From a candidate division TA06 bacterium (lineage in GTDB: Bacteria > Hydrothermota > 32-111 > QNBC01): DNA of 35,440 bases. Both the position numbers and the translations under genes were made by a program. The stretch is taken from NCBI GenBank assembly GCA_003641665.1, contig QNBC01000003.1, positions 1 to 35,440 of the forward strand, in the 5' to 3' direction. Positions 1-8,699 of the stretch are shown one piece after another (positions within the stretch are counted from its first letter, which is position 1; the number at the start of each line of letters is the position of its first letter). The notes beneath the pieces are model-generated. The model worked only from the letters and a program-made list of their open reading frames with translations. It did no database searches and was not told the DNA's origin.

Positions 1-18
1 GAAAACAGTTCGTTTCAT
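1..18 (-). CDS. Start of a CDS running off the left edge (MKRTVF...)
   Basis: Reverse complement reads GGGGGTG-TTT-ATGAAACGAACTGTTTTC: SD-like G-rich tract followed by ATG; ATGA overlap with the upstream 21-codon ORF. Confidence 0.5.
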
Positions 19-80
19 AAACACCCCCAATTTAAATTATAAATAAAATGATTTTTAAAATGAAATAAACTTTTTTTCAT
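15..80 (-). CDS. Possible 21-aa leader peptide MKKSLFHFKNHFIYNLNWGCL, translationally coupled to the edge CDS
   Basis: ATG preceded by AAGGGTGG; stop TGA overlaps the next ATG as ATGA; promoter immediately upstream. Confidence 0.35.
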   Translation of the reverse strand: MKKSLFHFKNHFIYNLNWGCL

Positions 81-114
81 AAAACCACCCTTGTTGATTA
101 TTATAATTTTACCT

Positions 115-144
115 ATTATACCACTCCTCCATACATATTTTCAA
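115..144 (-). promoter_or_regulatory. Sigma70-type promoter TTGAAA-N18-TATAAT
   Basis: Reverse complement TTGAAA (144-139), 18 nt, TATAAT (120-115). Confidence 0.55.
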
Positions 145-197
145 GTACTATTTTTTGTTTTCCGATAGATACGCATGTAATATTAACCAATTACTAA

Positions 198-335
198 AAA
201 CCAATAAATCAGAGTAATACAATAGTTAAACGAAAAGGAAAAATATATACTTTTGATAGATTTAATCAGCTTACCGCCATCGGAAACAGTGTCGAAGCAA
301 TCTTATCCGATTACCCTACCACTTTTTCCTTTTAA
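198..335 (+). pseudogene. Possible protein-coding remnant without a start codon (KPINQSNTIVKRKGKIYTFDRFNQLTAIGNSVEAILSDYPTTFSF*)
   Basis: 45 sense codons between two stops in otherwise gene-free DNA; protein-like composition; no recognised family. Confidence 0.2.
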
Positions 336-395
336 ACTCATAATTCTCCCTTTTCAAAATCAGTGTTAGCCGGATGCACAAAAAACAAAATTTAT

Positions 396-827
396 TTAAT
401 AGCCCGTATGACCGAAACCACCTTCGCCTCTACCCGTATCGCTTAAATCTTCCGCTTCTTCAATCTCTGCTTTATAGACCTTTGAAATAACTAATTGAGC
501 TATTCTATCCCCTTTTTTTACATAATAGTCTTCCGATGAGAAATTAAAGAGTATTACTTTTATCTCTCCTCTATAGTCAGCGTCGATTGTTCCCGGAGCA
601 TTCAGAATGCCAATACCATGTTTAAACGCAAGACCACTTCTCGGTCTAACCTGAAGTTCAAATCCGGGAGGAATCTCTACTGCAATTCCCGTTGGTACAG
701 CGACAAATTCTCCCTTTTTTATAACAATATCTTTTGACGAAGAGATATCCATTCCCGATGAATGTTCCGTTTTATATTGAGGTACTTCTATCCCTCTTTC
801 CAGTAGTTTTAATTTAATCTTAACCAT
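396..827 (-). CDS. dut: dUTP diphosphatase
   Basis: Trimeric dUTPase motifs SSGMD, RPRSGLAFKHGI, APGTIDADYRGEI, GDRIAQLV, GRGEGGFGHTG. Confidence 0.96.
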   Translation of the reverse strand: MVKIKLKLLERGIEVPQYKTEHSSGMDISSSKDIVIKKGEFVAVPTGIAVEIPPGFELQVRPRSGLAFKHGIGILNAPGTIDADYRGEIKVILFNFSSEDYYVKKGDRIAQLVISKVYKAEIEEAEDLSDTGRGEGGFGHTGY

Positions 828-828
828 C

Positions 829-1770
829 TTAGTGTTTATGAAACAATTTTCCCAGATCTCCTCCTATCCAAACATCATTTTCATCGCTATAATAGACTGT
901 TCTTAAAATTGCATTTTTTATCCCCTCTTCCTTTTCCCATTTCCCCTGATTAAAACGATATATTGTTGAATTTAATCCCGAACCGAGTCCTCCTACAATA
1001 TAACCGCTGTTAATATCACTTTTATAAACGGCATACAACGAAATATCCAGATTTTCCATACTGGTATCCTCAATAAAAACACTTCCGTTATAGTAATAAA
1101 TTTTATTTTCGTTACCTACTATATATCCCGTAGATCTATTTAAGAAAAATATATCGTTTAATTTATCCCCGTTCCCGAGAGTAACTGTGTTCCAAGTGCC
1201 ATTACTGTACTTTAAAAGAACCGATCCCGAATCTTTTGAAGCAACAAAAAATGCGGTTTCACCGGACAACGCCCCGACCTTAAACGGATGAGGATCCCAT
1301 GAATTTGCCAAATACTTAGGAGCCCAGTACGAACCGTTAAAGTAGTAAATAACATCATTACCACAAACCCAGATACTGTTTGTGTCCAGCCCATCAATTC
1401 CCGTTAATCCACCCAGTGTATCCCTCATTATAACGCTTGCATTCCCTGATGTATCAATTTTTATTACGACAGAATTGCTATCATCTCCCCCGCAGATATA
1501 AACTATATTTCCAAAGACATCCATATCATAAAGAGGAAGATTTAACGTGTCCGGGTTTGCAATTTCGTTCCATCCATCGTTTTCATATGCGAATATTTCA
1601 CCGCCATTAGTTACAAGATATCCTCTTCCATCTGATGTGAACTGTATTCTTTCAATGGTATGCGTTGTCCCTATTTCCACCTGATTCCATGATGGGGAAT
1701 GGAAAATGGAACAACCCGCAACAAATAGCACGATCATTGAGATAAACAGTCCGAATTTAATTGTTCTCAT
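829..1770 (-). CDS. Predicted lipoprotein with beta-propeller-like repeats
   Basis: Lipobox-like VAGC after N-terminal hydrophobic segment; repeated 'YxxN..W..' units; SD GGAGGC before ATG. Confidence 0.6.
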   Translation of the reverse strand: MRTIKFGLFISMIVLFVAGCSIFHSPSWNQVEIGTTHTIERIQFTSDGRGYLVTNGGEIFAYENDGWNEIANPDTLNLPLYDMDVFGNIVYICGGDDSNSVVIKIDTSGNASVIMRDTLGGLTGIDGLDTNSIWVCGNDVIYYFNGSYWAPKYLANSWDPHPFKVGALSGETAFFVASKDSGSVLLKYSNGTWNTVTLGNGDKLNDIFFLNRSTGYIVGNENKIYYYNGSVFIEDTSMENLDISLYAVYKSDINSGYIVGGLGSGLNSTIYRFNQGKWEKEEGIKNAILRTVYYSDENDVWIGGDLGKLFHKH

Positions 1771-2436
1771 TTATGCCTCCTTTAAATAATTTTCCAGTTT
1801 AACAAATGCCTTATCCAATCCTTCCGATCTATCTTTGAAATCACTTTTCAATATTTTATACTGACTTAGTAAATCCTTTCGTTGAAAAATAATCGGAAGA
1901 CGTAAAGTGCCAATTGCATTTTTAATATCATTGTTCATGATGTTCTCTCTTTCTCTGAATTCCTTGTCTATTAAATGAAATTCATCCTTCGACAAACCGA
2001 ACCTTTTTGCAATTTTTGCTAGATATTCCCTCTTGACACCATTTATCCCCCCTATGGACATAAGATTATATATTATTCGAAAGTTGTCGTATCGATCATT
2101 TTTAAATTTGCTCGATGAAAGTGATACTATTTTCATATTTTCATTGTTCAAATATTTGTCAAACAATCTTAAAAGTGATAATTGCTGATCTTCGGGGATT
2201 CCATTTACAATATTATTCCTCACATATTCCCTCTTGCTAAACATAAATTTATCATCCAAACTCGATGCTCTTGCCGCCCAATATACCATCTCTTTTAGCG
2301 ATTCCAATTTCTCATTTCCACTATCCGTATGAAATAAGTCGAACAGGTGGCCAACCATTCCGCCTATTAAAGCTCCCGGCAATCCACCGAAAATCAAGCC
2401 TGTTCCCGCTCCGAATATTTTACCCTTAATCTTCAT
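1771..2436 (-). CDS. TerB/DjlA-N-like protein with N-terminal glycine-rich hydrophobic segment
   Basis: [25 protein letters not shown] followed by alpha-helical TerB-like region. Confidence 0.5.
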   Translation of the reverse strand: MKIKGKIFGAGTGLIFGGLPGALIGGMVGHLFDLFHTDSGNEKLESLKEMVYWAARASSLDDKFMFSKREYVRNNIVNGIPEDQQLSLLRLFDKYLNNENMKIVSLSSSKFKNDRYDNFRIIYNLMSIGGINGVKREYLAKIAKRFGLSKDEFHLIDKEFRERENIMNNDIKNAIGTLRLPIIFQRKDLLSQYKILKSDFKDRSEGLDKAFVKLENYLKEA

Positions 2437-2902
2437 CCTTTTTTACCAAATCGGAAAATTGAATAACCTCTATATTCCCCTCTTTTAACATCTCTTTCGA
2501 AAGTTCGTCCGGATATCCTTCTTTATATATAATACGCTTTATACCCGCATTTATAAGCATCTTCGTGCAAATCACACATGGATGGTTCGTGACGTATATT
2601 GTTCCACCATCGATACTTATCCCCATTTTAGCCGCTTGAACTATGGCATTTTGTTCCGCATGAACGGCTCTTGATAACTCCTGTCTTTGTCCGGAAGGAA
2701 TATGTAATCTATCCCTTATGCACCCCCCCAAATCATCACAATGCTTGAAACCTTCAGGTGGACCATTATATCCTGTTGTCAAAATTCTCTTGTTTTTGAC
2801 TATAACCGCACCTACTTTCCGTCTTAAACAAGTGCTCCTCTCTTTCACCAATTCCGTAATTTGCATGAAGTACTCATCCCAACTAGGCCTTTCCATAATC
2901 AC
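2426..2902 (-). CDS. dCMP/cytidine deaminase family protein
   Basis: [11 protein letters not shown] and [19 protein letters not shown] zinc motifs; N-terminal [11 protein letters not shown] typical of dCMP deaminase. Confidence 0.93.
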   Translation of the reverse strand: MIMERPSWDEYFMQITELVKERSTCLRRKVGAVIVKNKRILTTGYNGPPEGFKHCDDLGGCIRDRLHIPSGQRQELSRAVHAEQNAIVQAAKMGISIDGGTIYVTNHPCVICTKMLINAGIKRIIYKEGYPDELSKEMLKEGNIEVIQFSDLVKKDED

Positions 2903-3447
2903 TTCCCATTAAACATATTATACATTTTTCTAAATTTATCATACTCTTCTTTGAAAACATCATACTTCGAATCTTCATAAAGGCATAAGATAATTCTTTC
3001 AAGAGAGGTGTTTGCATTCTTACAAAAAGGAATTATCACTTTAAATATGTTTTCGGCACACCTTTTAACAGGATAACGAAAAATTCCGGTGCTTATTGCA
3101 GGTATGGCTATGGATTTCAACCCTTTCTCATCTGCTATTCTTAAAATATTTCTTATCGCCTCTTTGAATTTTTCGTCTTCGTCTCCCTCTCCCATTGTGG
3201 GGCCTACGGCGTGAATGATGTATTTTGCAGGCAATCTCCCCGCTCCCGTTAAAACAGCTTCCCCTACATTTATGGGAGATAACTTATCACTCTCTTTTTG
3301 AATCGTATAACCACCTCGTCTTACTATTTGCCCCGCCAATCCGCCACCATGCTGAAGATACTTATTGGCAGGATTTACAATTGCATCCACTTCGAGACTC
3401 ATTATATCCCCTTTCATAATCTCGATATTAGTGTTTCCGACTTTCAT
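2899..3447 (-). CDS. Macro domain protein (ADP-ribose binding/hydrolase type)
   Basis: [21 protein letters not shown] and [13 protein letters not shown] motifs. Confidence 0.92.
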   Translation of the reverse strand: MKVGNTNIEIMKGDIMSLEVDAIVNPANKYLQHGGGLAGQIVRRGGYTIQKESDKLSPINVGEAVLTGAGRLPAKYIIHAVGPTMGEGDEDEKFKEAIRNILRIADEKGLKSIAIPAISTGIFRYPVKRCAENIFKVIIPFCKNANTSLERIILCLYEDSKYDVFKEEYDKFRKMYNMFNGK

Positions 3448-4945
3448 ATAACCTCCTAAAAACAGGGTAAAACAGGTATATCAGTAAAATTAATAACAAG
3501 AATTCAGGAAAATAGAACCCGTATTTATTATAAAATGTTTTCTCGTTAAGTATATCGATTTTAGCACATAATGTTGCCTTTGTAAATATTTTAGTCTCAT
3601 GCTCCATATTGCCCCATTGGTCAATCTTACCGGAAATTCCCGTATTAGCGCATCTAACTATCGTTCTTCTGTTTTCTATTGCCCTTATGGGTAAAAACGA
3701 TGTATGCATGTAAGAAAAAAATGTTTTACCAAACCAGGCGTCCTCTGTTATATTTATCAGGAATTGGGCGTCTCTTTTAACGAATTCTCTCGATAAATTT
3801 TCAAACATGGATTCAAAACAGATAATAACGGAAAATTTAGTTTCCCTTTCTTTAAATACGGTATATTCCGGGCCCACCGAATAATCTCCTTCACCAAGAT
3901 CTATTTTTCTCAAAAATTGGAATTTGTCTGCATAAGGCATACGCTCTACGAATGGGACAGGTAACATTTTTCTGTATATTTCCGATGAATCACCGGGATA
4001 GAGTAACATCGCCCCGTTGTAATACCTCACCGGTCCTTTCCTTGCAAAATCAACAATAGGGGTCCCCGTTAAAATGGGTACCTTTATGGAATCTATAAAT
4101 TTGAAAAGTCGTTTCATTATATCGGTTCTGTAATTCAAATAGACAGGACTTGCCGTTTCGGGCCATACAACCAAATTCAAATCTGAATCTGCTATTTCCT
4201 TTGTCATTCCCTCAAGACGATTAAATCGCTCTGTGATATAATCGGAACGATGCTTGATATACGGTGAAATGTTCGGTTGAATAATACCTACACTTATCGT
4301 GTTCTCTCCTTTATGAAAATCAGTGCTTAAAAATCCATACAAAGTTATAGTTACTATTACAACTGCCAACGAATAAACATAGCCATATTTTCTTGTTTCT
4401 AAAAATTTGTAGATCAGGTAATTGACAAATAAAATAACAAATGTAACACCGTAAACACCGATTAAATCGGCATATTGTATAAAAAATGGGAATTGTGATT
4501 GCGTCAGAGGAATTATACCCCATTGAAAGCCGAATGAAGGTCCAAGTCCTCGCCAAAATTCTGTAAGCGGAAAAATCAATAAAAATGGCCAAACTTTTCC
4601 ATATTTCCTTTTTATAAGACCGAATATTACAAAACCTATTCCGTATTGAATGGCAATAAACAGAATAAGCAGAAACACTCCAAACCGGATAATCGCAATA
4701 TTTACCCCTTCTATATTTAGAAGGAACATCCAGTATAATAGAATTGTAAATAAAATCAAACCGAATGTAAAACCGACAAGAAAAAAATCTCTGCGAGAAT
4801 CCGTCTTATTTAAAATATAAAATATGGGAATAAAAATAAAATAAGGCACAAGAGTTTTAAGGATAACATTAATGGGGAAAAAACAAATAGCAAGTATTGC
4901 CGCAGAAATTGCAGTCAAAATATAACTGTTTTTAAGATATTTCAT
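3428..4945 (-). CDS. lnt: Apolipoprotein N-acyltransferase
   Basis: Multiple TM helices then nitrilase fold (WPETASP, VICFES..., NITEDAWFG). Confidence 0.92.
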   Translation of the reverse strand: MKYLKNSYILTAISAAILAICFFPINVILKTLVPYFIFIPIFYILNKTDSRRDFFLVGFTFGLILFTILLYWMFLLNIEGVNIAIIRFGVFLLILFIAIQYGIGFVIFGLIKRKYGKVWPFLLIFPLTEFWRGLGPSFGFQWGIIPLTQSQFPFFIQYADLIGVYGVTFVILFVNYLIYKFLETRKYGYVYSLAVVIVTITLYGFLSTDFHKGENTISVGIIQPNISPYIKHRSDYITERFNRLEGMTKEIADSDLNLVVWPETASPVYLNYRTDIMKRLFKFIDSIKVPILTGTPIVDFARKGPVRYYNGAMLLYPGDSSEIYRKMLPVPFVERMPYADKFQFLRKIDLGEGDYSVGPEYTVFKERETKFSVIICFESMFENLSREFVKRDAQFLINITEDAWFGKTFFSYMHTSFLPIRAIENRRTIVRCANTGISGKIDQWGNMEHETKIFTKATLCAKIDILNEKTFYNKYGFYFPEFLLLILLIYLFYPVFRRLYESRKH

Positions 4946-5553
4946 TCCTTAATCTTCACGATTCTTCCGTTAATTTCAAGCCTGTTTTCAACAAGTAATT
5001 TTATGGCATCAGGATATGCTTTATGCTCTTCTTTCAGGATCCTTTCGGATAGTGTTTCTTCGGTATCATCGGCAAATACCGGAACAGTTCTCTGAAGTAT
5101 GATAGGCCCAGTATCCACATCTGTATCAACGAAATGAACGGTACACCCCGAAACTTTCACTCCGTACTCTATTGCTTGACGCTGTGCGTGTAATCCTTTG
5201 AATGAGGGCAAAAGACTGGGATGTATGTTTAAAACATAATCCACCGAATCTATTATTCGTTTATCCAATATCCGCATAAATCCAGCGAGAAAAATGTAAT
5301 CCGCATCATATTTATTGATAACTTCCATATATCTTTTCACCCCCTCATCATCAAATCTTGATATTTTTTCCCCGGGGTAAACATAAATGGAATCTATTCC
5401 CTTTTCCCTTATCTTAAAAAGTCCTTCCGCTTCAGGATTATCACTAATTACTTTGACTATATCGAGATTTCTAATATAGCCTTCCTCAACGGATTTTGCT
5501 ATTGCCAACAAATTTGAGCCTCTTCCCGAAATAAAAATAATGGCTTTTTTCGT
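4942..5553 (-). CDS. purN: Phosphoribosylglycinamide formyltransferase; probable ACG start upstream of the listed ORF
   Basis: NIHPSLLPSFKGLHAQRQAIEYGVKVSGCTVHFVD motif. Extending the frame upstream restores KKAIIFISGRGSNL after AGGTGG-N6-ACG. Confidence 0.85.
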   Translation of the reverse strand, partial: TKKAIIFISGRGSNLLAIAKSVEEGYIRNLDIVKVISDNPEAEGLFKIREKGIDSIYVYPGEKISRFDDEGVKRYMEVINKYDADYIFLAGFMRILDKRIIDSVDYVLNIHPSLLPSFKGLHAQRQAIEYGVKVSGCTVHFVDTDVDTGPIILQRTVPVFADDTEETLSERILKEEHKAYPDAIKLLVENRLEINGRIVKIKE

Positions 5554-5556
5554 ATT

Positions 5557-6486
5557 CTACCACCTGTTCAAAACATCGATTAGTCTTTTAATTTCTTTAT
5601 CGTTGTATAAAAAATGTGCCAATCCGATAAAGATTAACGAATCATTAAATTCCGCACTTTTTTCGTTCATTGGTAAATCATTTTCAAAGTAGTTTAACGG
5701 CTTAATCTCGTTATCCATTAGGTAAGAGAATAAGTCTTTTTTATCTCTAACCAAAATGACTAACGCAAAATATACAAATTTCTCACAATAAAGTATTTTA
5801 AAATGCCGATTCTCAACATTTTTATTTATTTCACTACAGATTTTTTTAAAATTATCATTCAACGATTTCGTATAAACTCCGTTTATTCTGCTTTCCAAAA
5901 ATGCTCCCAATCGTGGGAAATCGGAATTCTTTATGTTCTCTATATGTTCGTCTATCAGATTGAGGGCTCCTTTATTATTTCGTATAAAACGATAAAAATT
6001 ACTACTGAATCGGAATGAAAAAGGTTCTTTTGTCTTTCGGAGTTTTTCATAATTTCCGGTTTCTATATTGCCGTTCGGTTCCACACAAACCCCGAGAGGA
6101 GACCTGTAAAACAGGTTCAAATTGTCCATATTTATAACATTTTTCAAGTGATAACTATCATTATCAAAGATGTAAATGTTTTCTTTTATCGTCAATCCGC
6201 AACGATCGAAAATATTTGCTATATTTTTAGCTCCACATGGATAAATATCTCGTAAAACAAGCAGTGAATTTTTATCGATTAACTCATTTATATTTTCATA
6301 ATCGGGGGAATAATCCACAAAATCATAATAGTATAGTTCCGTAAAAAAATTTGAAAATATATTATTTTCTCTTTTACCTATTATTGAGGGCAACACAACC
6401 TTACCATAATTATTCTTCAAATTATTTAAAACATAGCTTATGGCATGGTATTTATTTGTAAAAAGTAAATTTTTTGTTCTTTTCAT
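5557..6486 (-). CDS. Divergent DegT/DnrJ/EryC1-like (PLP fold type I) protein, probably catalytically degenerate
   Basis: N-terminal 'NKYHAISYVLNNLKNNYGKVVLPSIIG' and C-terminal 'LPMNEKSAEFNDSLIFIGLAHFLYNDKEIKRLIDVLNRW' resemble the sugar aminotransferase pattern. Confidence 0.5.
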   Translation of the reverse strand: MKRTKNLLFTNKYHAISYVLNNLKNNYGKVVLPSIIGKRENNIFSNFFTELYYYDFVDYSPDYENINELIDKNSLLVLRDIYPCGAKNIANIFDRCGLTIKENIYIFDNDSYHLKNVINMDNLNLFYRSPLGVCVEPNGNIETGNYEKLRKTKEPFSFRFSSNFYRFIRNNKGALNLIDEHIENIKNSDFPRLGAFLESRINGVYTKSLNDNFKKICSEINKNVENRHFKILYCEKFVYFALVILVRDKKDLFSYLMDNEIKPLNYFENDLPMNEKSAEFNDSLIFIGLAHFLYNDKEIKRLIDVLNRW

Positions 6487-6496
6487 TATTTCAAGA

Positions 6497-7600
6497 TTAC
6501 TGCATCAGGTCAGCACCACATTTTTCACAGAACCAACTATCGGGCTTGTTTTTATGTCCGCATTTGGGACAAACTATATATTTGTCCTCGGGGTTTTCTT
6601 CCGGATTAACCGTAATAACCGTATCATGTTCTATAAAGCTATCCCCCTTTTCTTCCGTTGTTTCGATTTTCTCATCCTTTTCCGGGGCATTCTCTTTCTG
6701 CTCTTTTTCTTTCTTTGGGTTTTCCTCAGCAACGCCCTTTAATTCATCTATAAGTTCTCCCACTTCATTTTCATTAAAGAAACTTTCAAATGATTCGTTC
6801 TCTACTGATTCTCCTTGTTGTTCTTCTTCCTTCTCCGCATTTACTTTTGATTTTTCTTCTTTTTTGGTTTCAGCTGTTTCATCGGAAGCGGATGTTACTT
6901 CTTCCGTAGTCTCTTCAAGATTCGTCCCGAATATGTCTTCGAGGGTTTCATCGAGATTTGCCTGTAATTCTTCAATCATATCTTCTTCTTTCTTCTCAGG
7001 CGTTTCTTCAACCTTTTCTTCTTCGGATTTTTCCGGTTCGGTCACCTTATCGGTAACAATAGGTTGTTCCTCCTCCTTATGTTCAATAACTTCCGGTTGT
7101 TCTTTCCGACTCTCTTCTTTCGCCGGTTCATGAGTGGCTTCTTCCATCACTTTTTTATTCTCTTCTTCTACTCCGACAACCTCCGGAACTACGTTTTCAC
7201 CACCCAAGGTCGCTTTTATTGTTTCGATTTCTTGCAGAAGTGATTGATATTTTTCTTTCTTATCCCCCATTCGTTTTTTATATTCATCTTCTCCGAATTC
7301 CTCGGCTAAGTATCTGAGTTCTATTTCATCGATTTCCTTTTTTAATTTTTTACTCTCTTCCTCATTATTTAACATCTTTTCGTTAAGTTCTTTTTTGAGA
7401 TTTTCAAGATTTGATAAATCTTCTTTATATTTCTTTTCTATTTCTTTAAGTTTCCCTTCATATTCATTGAAAATTTTATCAAAAACATCAGGATCCACAT
7501 CATTCTTTTTCTTTTCGATTTTTGTTAATTTTCTCTTTATATCATCAATATCATTCTTATACTTTTCGCAAGCCTTTTGAAGTTTTAAAAACTCATCCAT
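6497..7600 (-). CDS. Coiled-coil, acidic low-complexity protein with C-terminal zinc ribbon
   Basis: Heptad-like K/E/L-rich N-terminus; E/K-rich middle; C-terminal CPKCGHKNKPDSWFCEKCGADL. Confidence 0.7.
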   Translation of the reverse strand: MDEFLKLQKACEKYKNDIDDIKRKLTKIEKKKNDVDPDVFDKIFNEYEGKLKEIEKKYKEDLSNLENLKKELNEKMLNNEEESKKLKKEIDEIELRYLAEEFGEDEYKKRMGDKKEKYQSLLQEIETIKATLGGENVVPEVVGVEEENKKVMEEATHEPAKEESRKEQPEVIEHKEEEQPIVTDKVTEPEKSEEEKVEETPEKKEEDMIEELQANLDETLEDIFGTNLEETTEEVTSASDETAETKKEEKSKVNAEKEEEQQGESVENESFESFFNENEVGELIDELKGVAEENPKKEKEQKENAPEKDEKIETTEEKGDSFIEHDTVITVNPEENPEDKYIVCPKCGHKNKPDSWFCEKCGADLMQ

Positions 7601-7610
7601 ATATGCCCTC

Positions 7611-8549
7611 CTAAATGGCTTTTAATATTTCAAGTGTATAAAAATCAATTACATCTCTGTCGATTCCTATCACTCTTAGTTTATATTCCATATTATAAAA
7701 CAAATCAAACAGTTTTTCAATTCTTTTCTTATTCATTTCTCTCGCTATTCTTTCATATTTCTCTTCGAGATAATCCCCTCTTAGACGTTCTCCTTCATAT
7801 ACAGCAACAATTTTAAGAATCATTTTTTTAAACATGGATAAAAAGATAACAGGATGTACACCCCAATTTAAAAGATTATCTATATTCTCTCTGACACCAT
7901 TTATATCTTTGTCAAGAAACGATTTACTCATTTTATAAAATGAAATCTGTGAACCTTCTCCTATAATTCTGGTAAAAAGATCCGGCTCTTTTGCAGCTGC
8001 CTCTCCAAGCAATTCAACCTGTTCCAGAACGCTATCGATTTTTTCGATATCGTTACCGTATAACTGAACAATCGTATCGATGTTTTTCATGTTTAGTTCA
8101 ATCCCTCTTCTGCTACTCATGGACTTTACAATAGTTTTTATATCCGAAGGTCGTTTACTCACCGAAGCTATTTCAATTTTATTAAAAGAGTTGAATATCT
8201 TATACTTTTCTTTTGAGAAAATGAATATATTACAGTTTTTTGCCTTTTTAACATAAGAAATCAGTTCTTCTCGGTTATTTGCATTAAGACTTTCAAACGA
8301 ATAGACGATAATTAAATTTTCATTACATCCGAAGGAGTACGATTGAAGTGCTGAGGAAAATAAAGAAATATCATACTGCTCCTCAAGGTCAAATATAAAA
8401 AAGTTGAATTCAACGGAACACCCCTTCAAATAGACTTTTTTTAGTATATTCTCTATTTTATTCCTGTTAATATTGTCTTTATATAAAACAAAATTAATTC
8501 CCTCATATTTACGATTACTTAAATTTCTATAAAATTCCAAAATATTCAT
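7611..8549 (-). CDS. holA: DNA polymerase III delta subunit
   Basis: Overall HolA-like pattern: YGNDIEKIDSVLEQVELL, then WGVHPVIFLSMFKKMILKI domain III region. Confidence 0.78.
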   Translation of the reverse strand: MNILEFYRNLSNRKYEGINFVLYKDNINRNKIENILKKVYLKGCSVEFNFFIFDLEEQYDISLFSSALQSYSFGCNENLIIVYSFESLNANNREELISYVKKAKNCNIFIFSKEKYKIFNSFNKIEIASVSKRPSDIKTIVKSMSSRRGIELNMKNIDTIVQLYGNDIEKIDSVLEQVELLGEAAAKEPDLFTRIIGEGSQISFYKMSKSFLDKDINGVRENIDNLLNWGVHPVIFLSMFKKMILKIVAVYEGERLRGDYLEEKYERIAREMNKKRIEKLFDLFYNMEYKLRVIGIDRDVIDFYTLEILKAI

Positions 8550-8564
8550 ATAAACTCTTTTTTA

Positions 8565-8593
8565 ACAATAACAAACTTATATTGTAATGTCAA
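8565..8593 (-). promoter_or_regulatory. Promoter for the holA operon: TTGACA-N17-TATTGT
   Basis: Reverse complement TTGACA (8593-8588), 17 nt, TATTGT (8570-8565). Confidence 0.6.
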
Positions 8594-8611
8594 GAAATAA
8601 TAGTATAAAGA

Positions 8612-8631
8612 GGGTAGATAAGTCCACTTGT
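8612..8631 (+). repeat. Degenerate/truncated copy of the 43-bp interspersed repeat (GGGTAGATAAGTCCACTTGT)
   Basis: Matches the 5' part of the repeats at 17250 and 34943 and has the same 24-nt offset from TGTCAA. Confidence 0.5.
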
Positions 8632-8640
8632 TACATTATA

Positions 8641-8669
8641 TTGACATTGTCAGTAATTAATTATAAAAT
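8641..8669 (+). promoter_or_regulatory. Promoter for the lamin-tail gene: TTGACA-N17-TAAAAT
   Basis: TTGACA 8641-8646, TAAAAT 8664-8669, overlapping palindrome TGACATTGTCA. Confidence 0.55.
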
Positions 8670-8699
8670 TAAATAATCAATAAAAATAAGGAGGAGAAA

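Noticed and set aside
233-333. AAAAGGAAAAA / TTTTTCCTTTT 11-bp inverted repeat
   Set aside because: Low-complexity arms about 79 nt apart in AT-rich DNA; likely chance and too far apart for a terminator.
6474-7133. 219-aa plus-strand Ser/Phe-rich ORF
   Set aside because: Antisense shadow of the Glu/Lys-rich zinc-ribbon gene (GAA/AAA codons read as TTC/TTT); composition is typical of an artefact.
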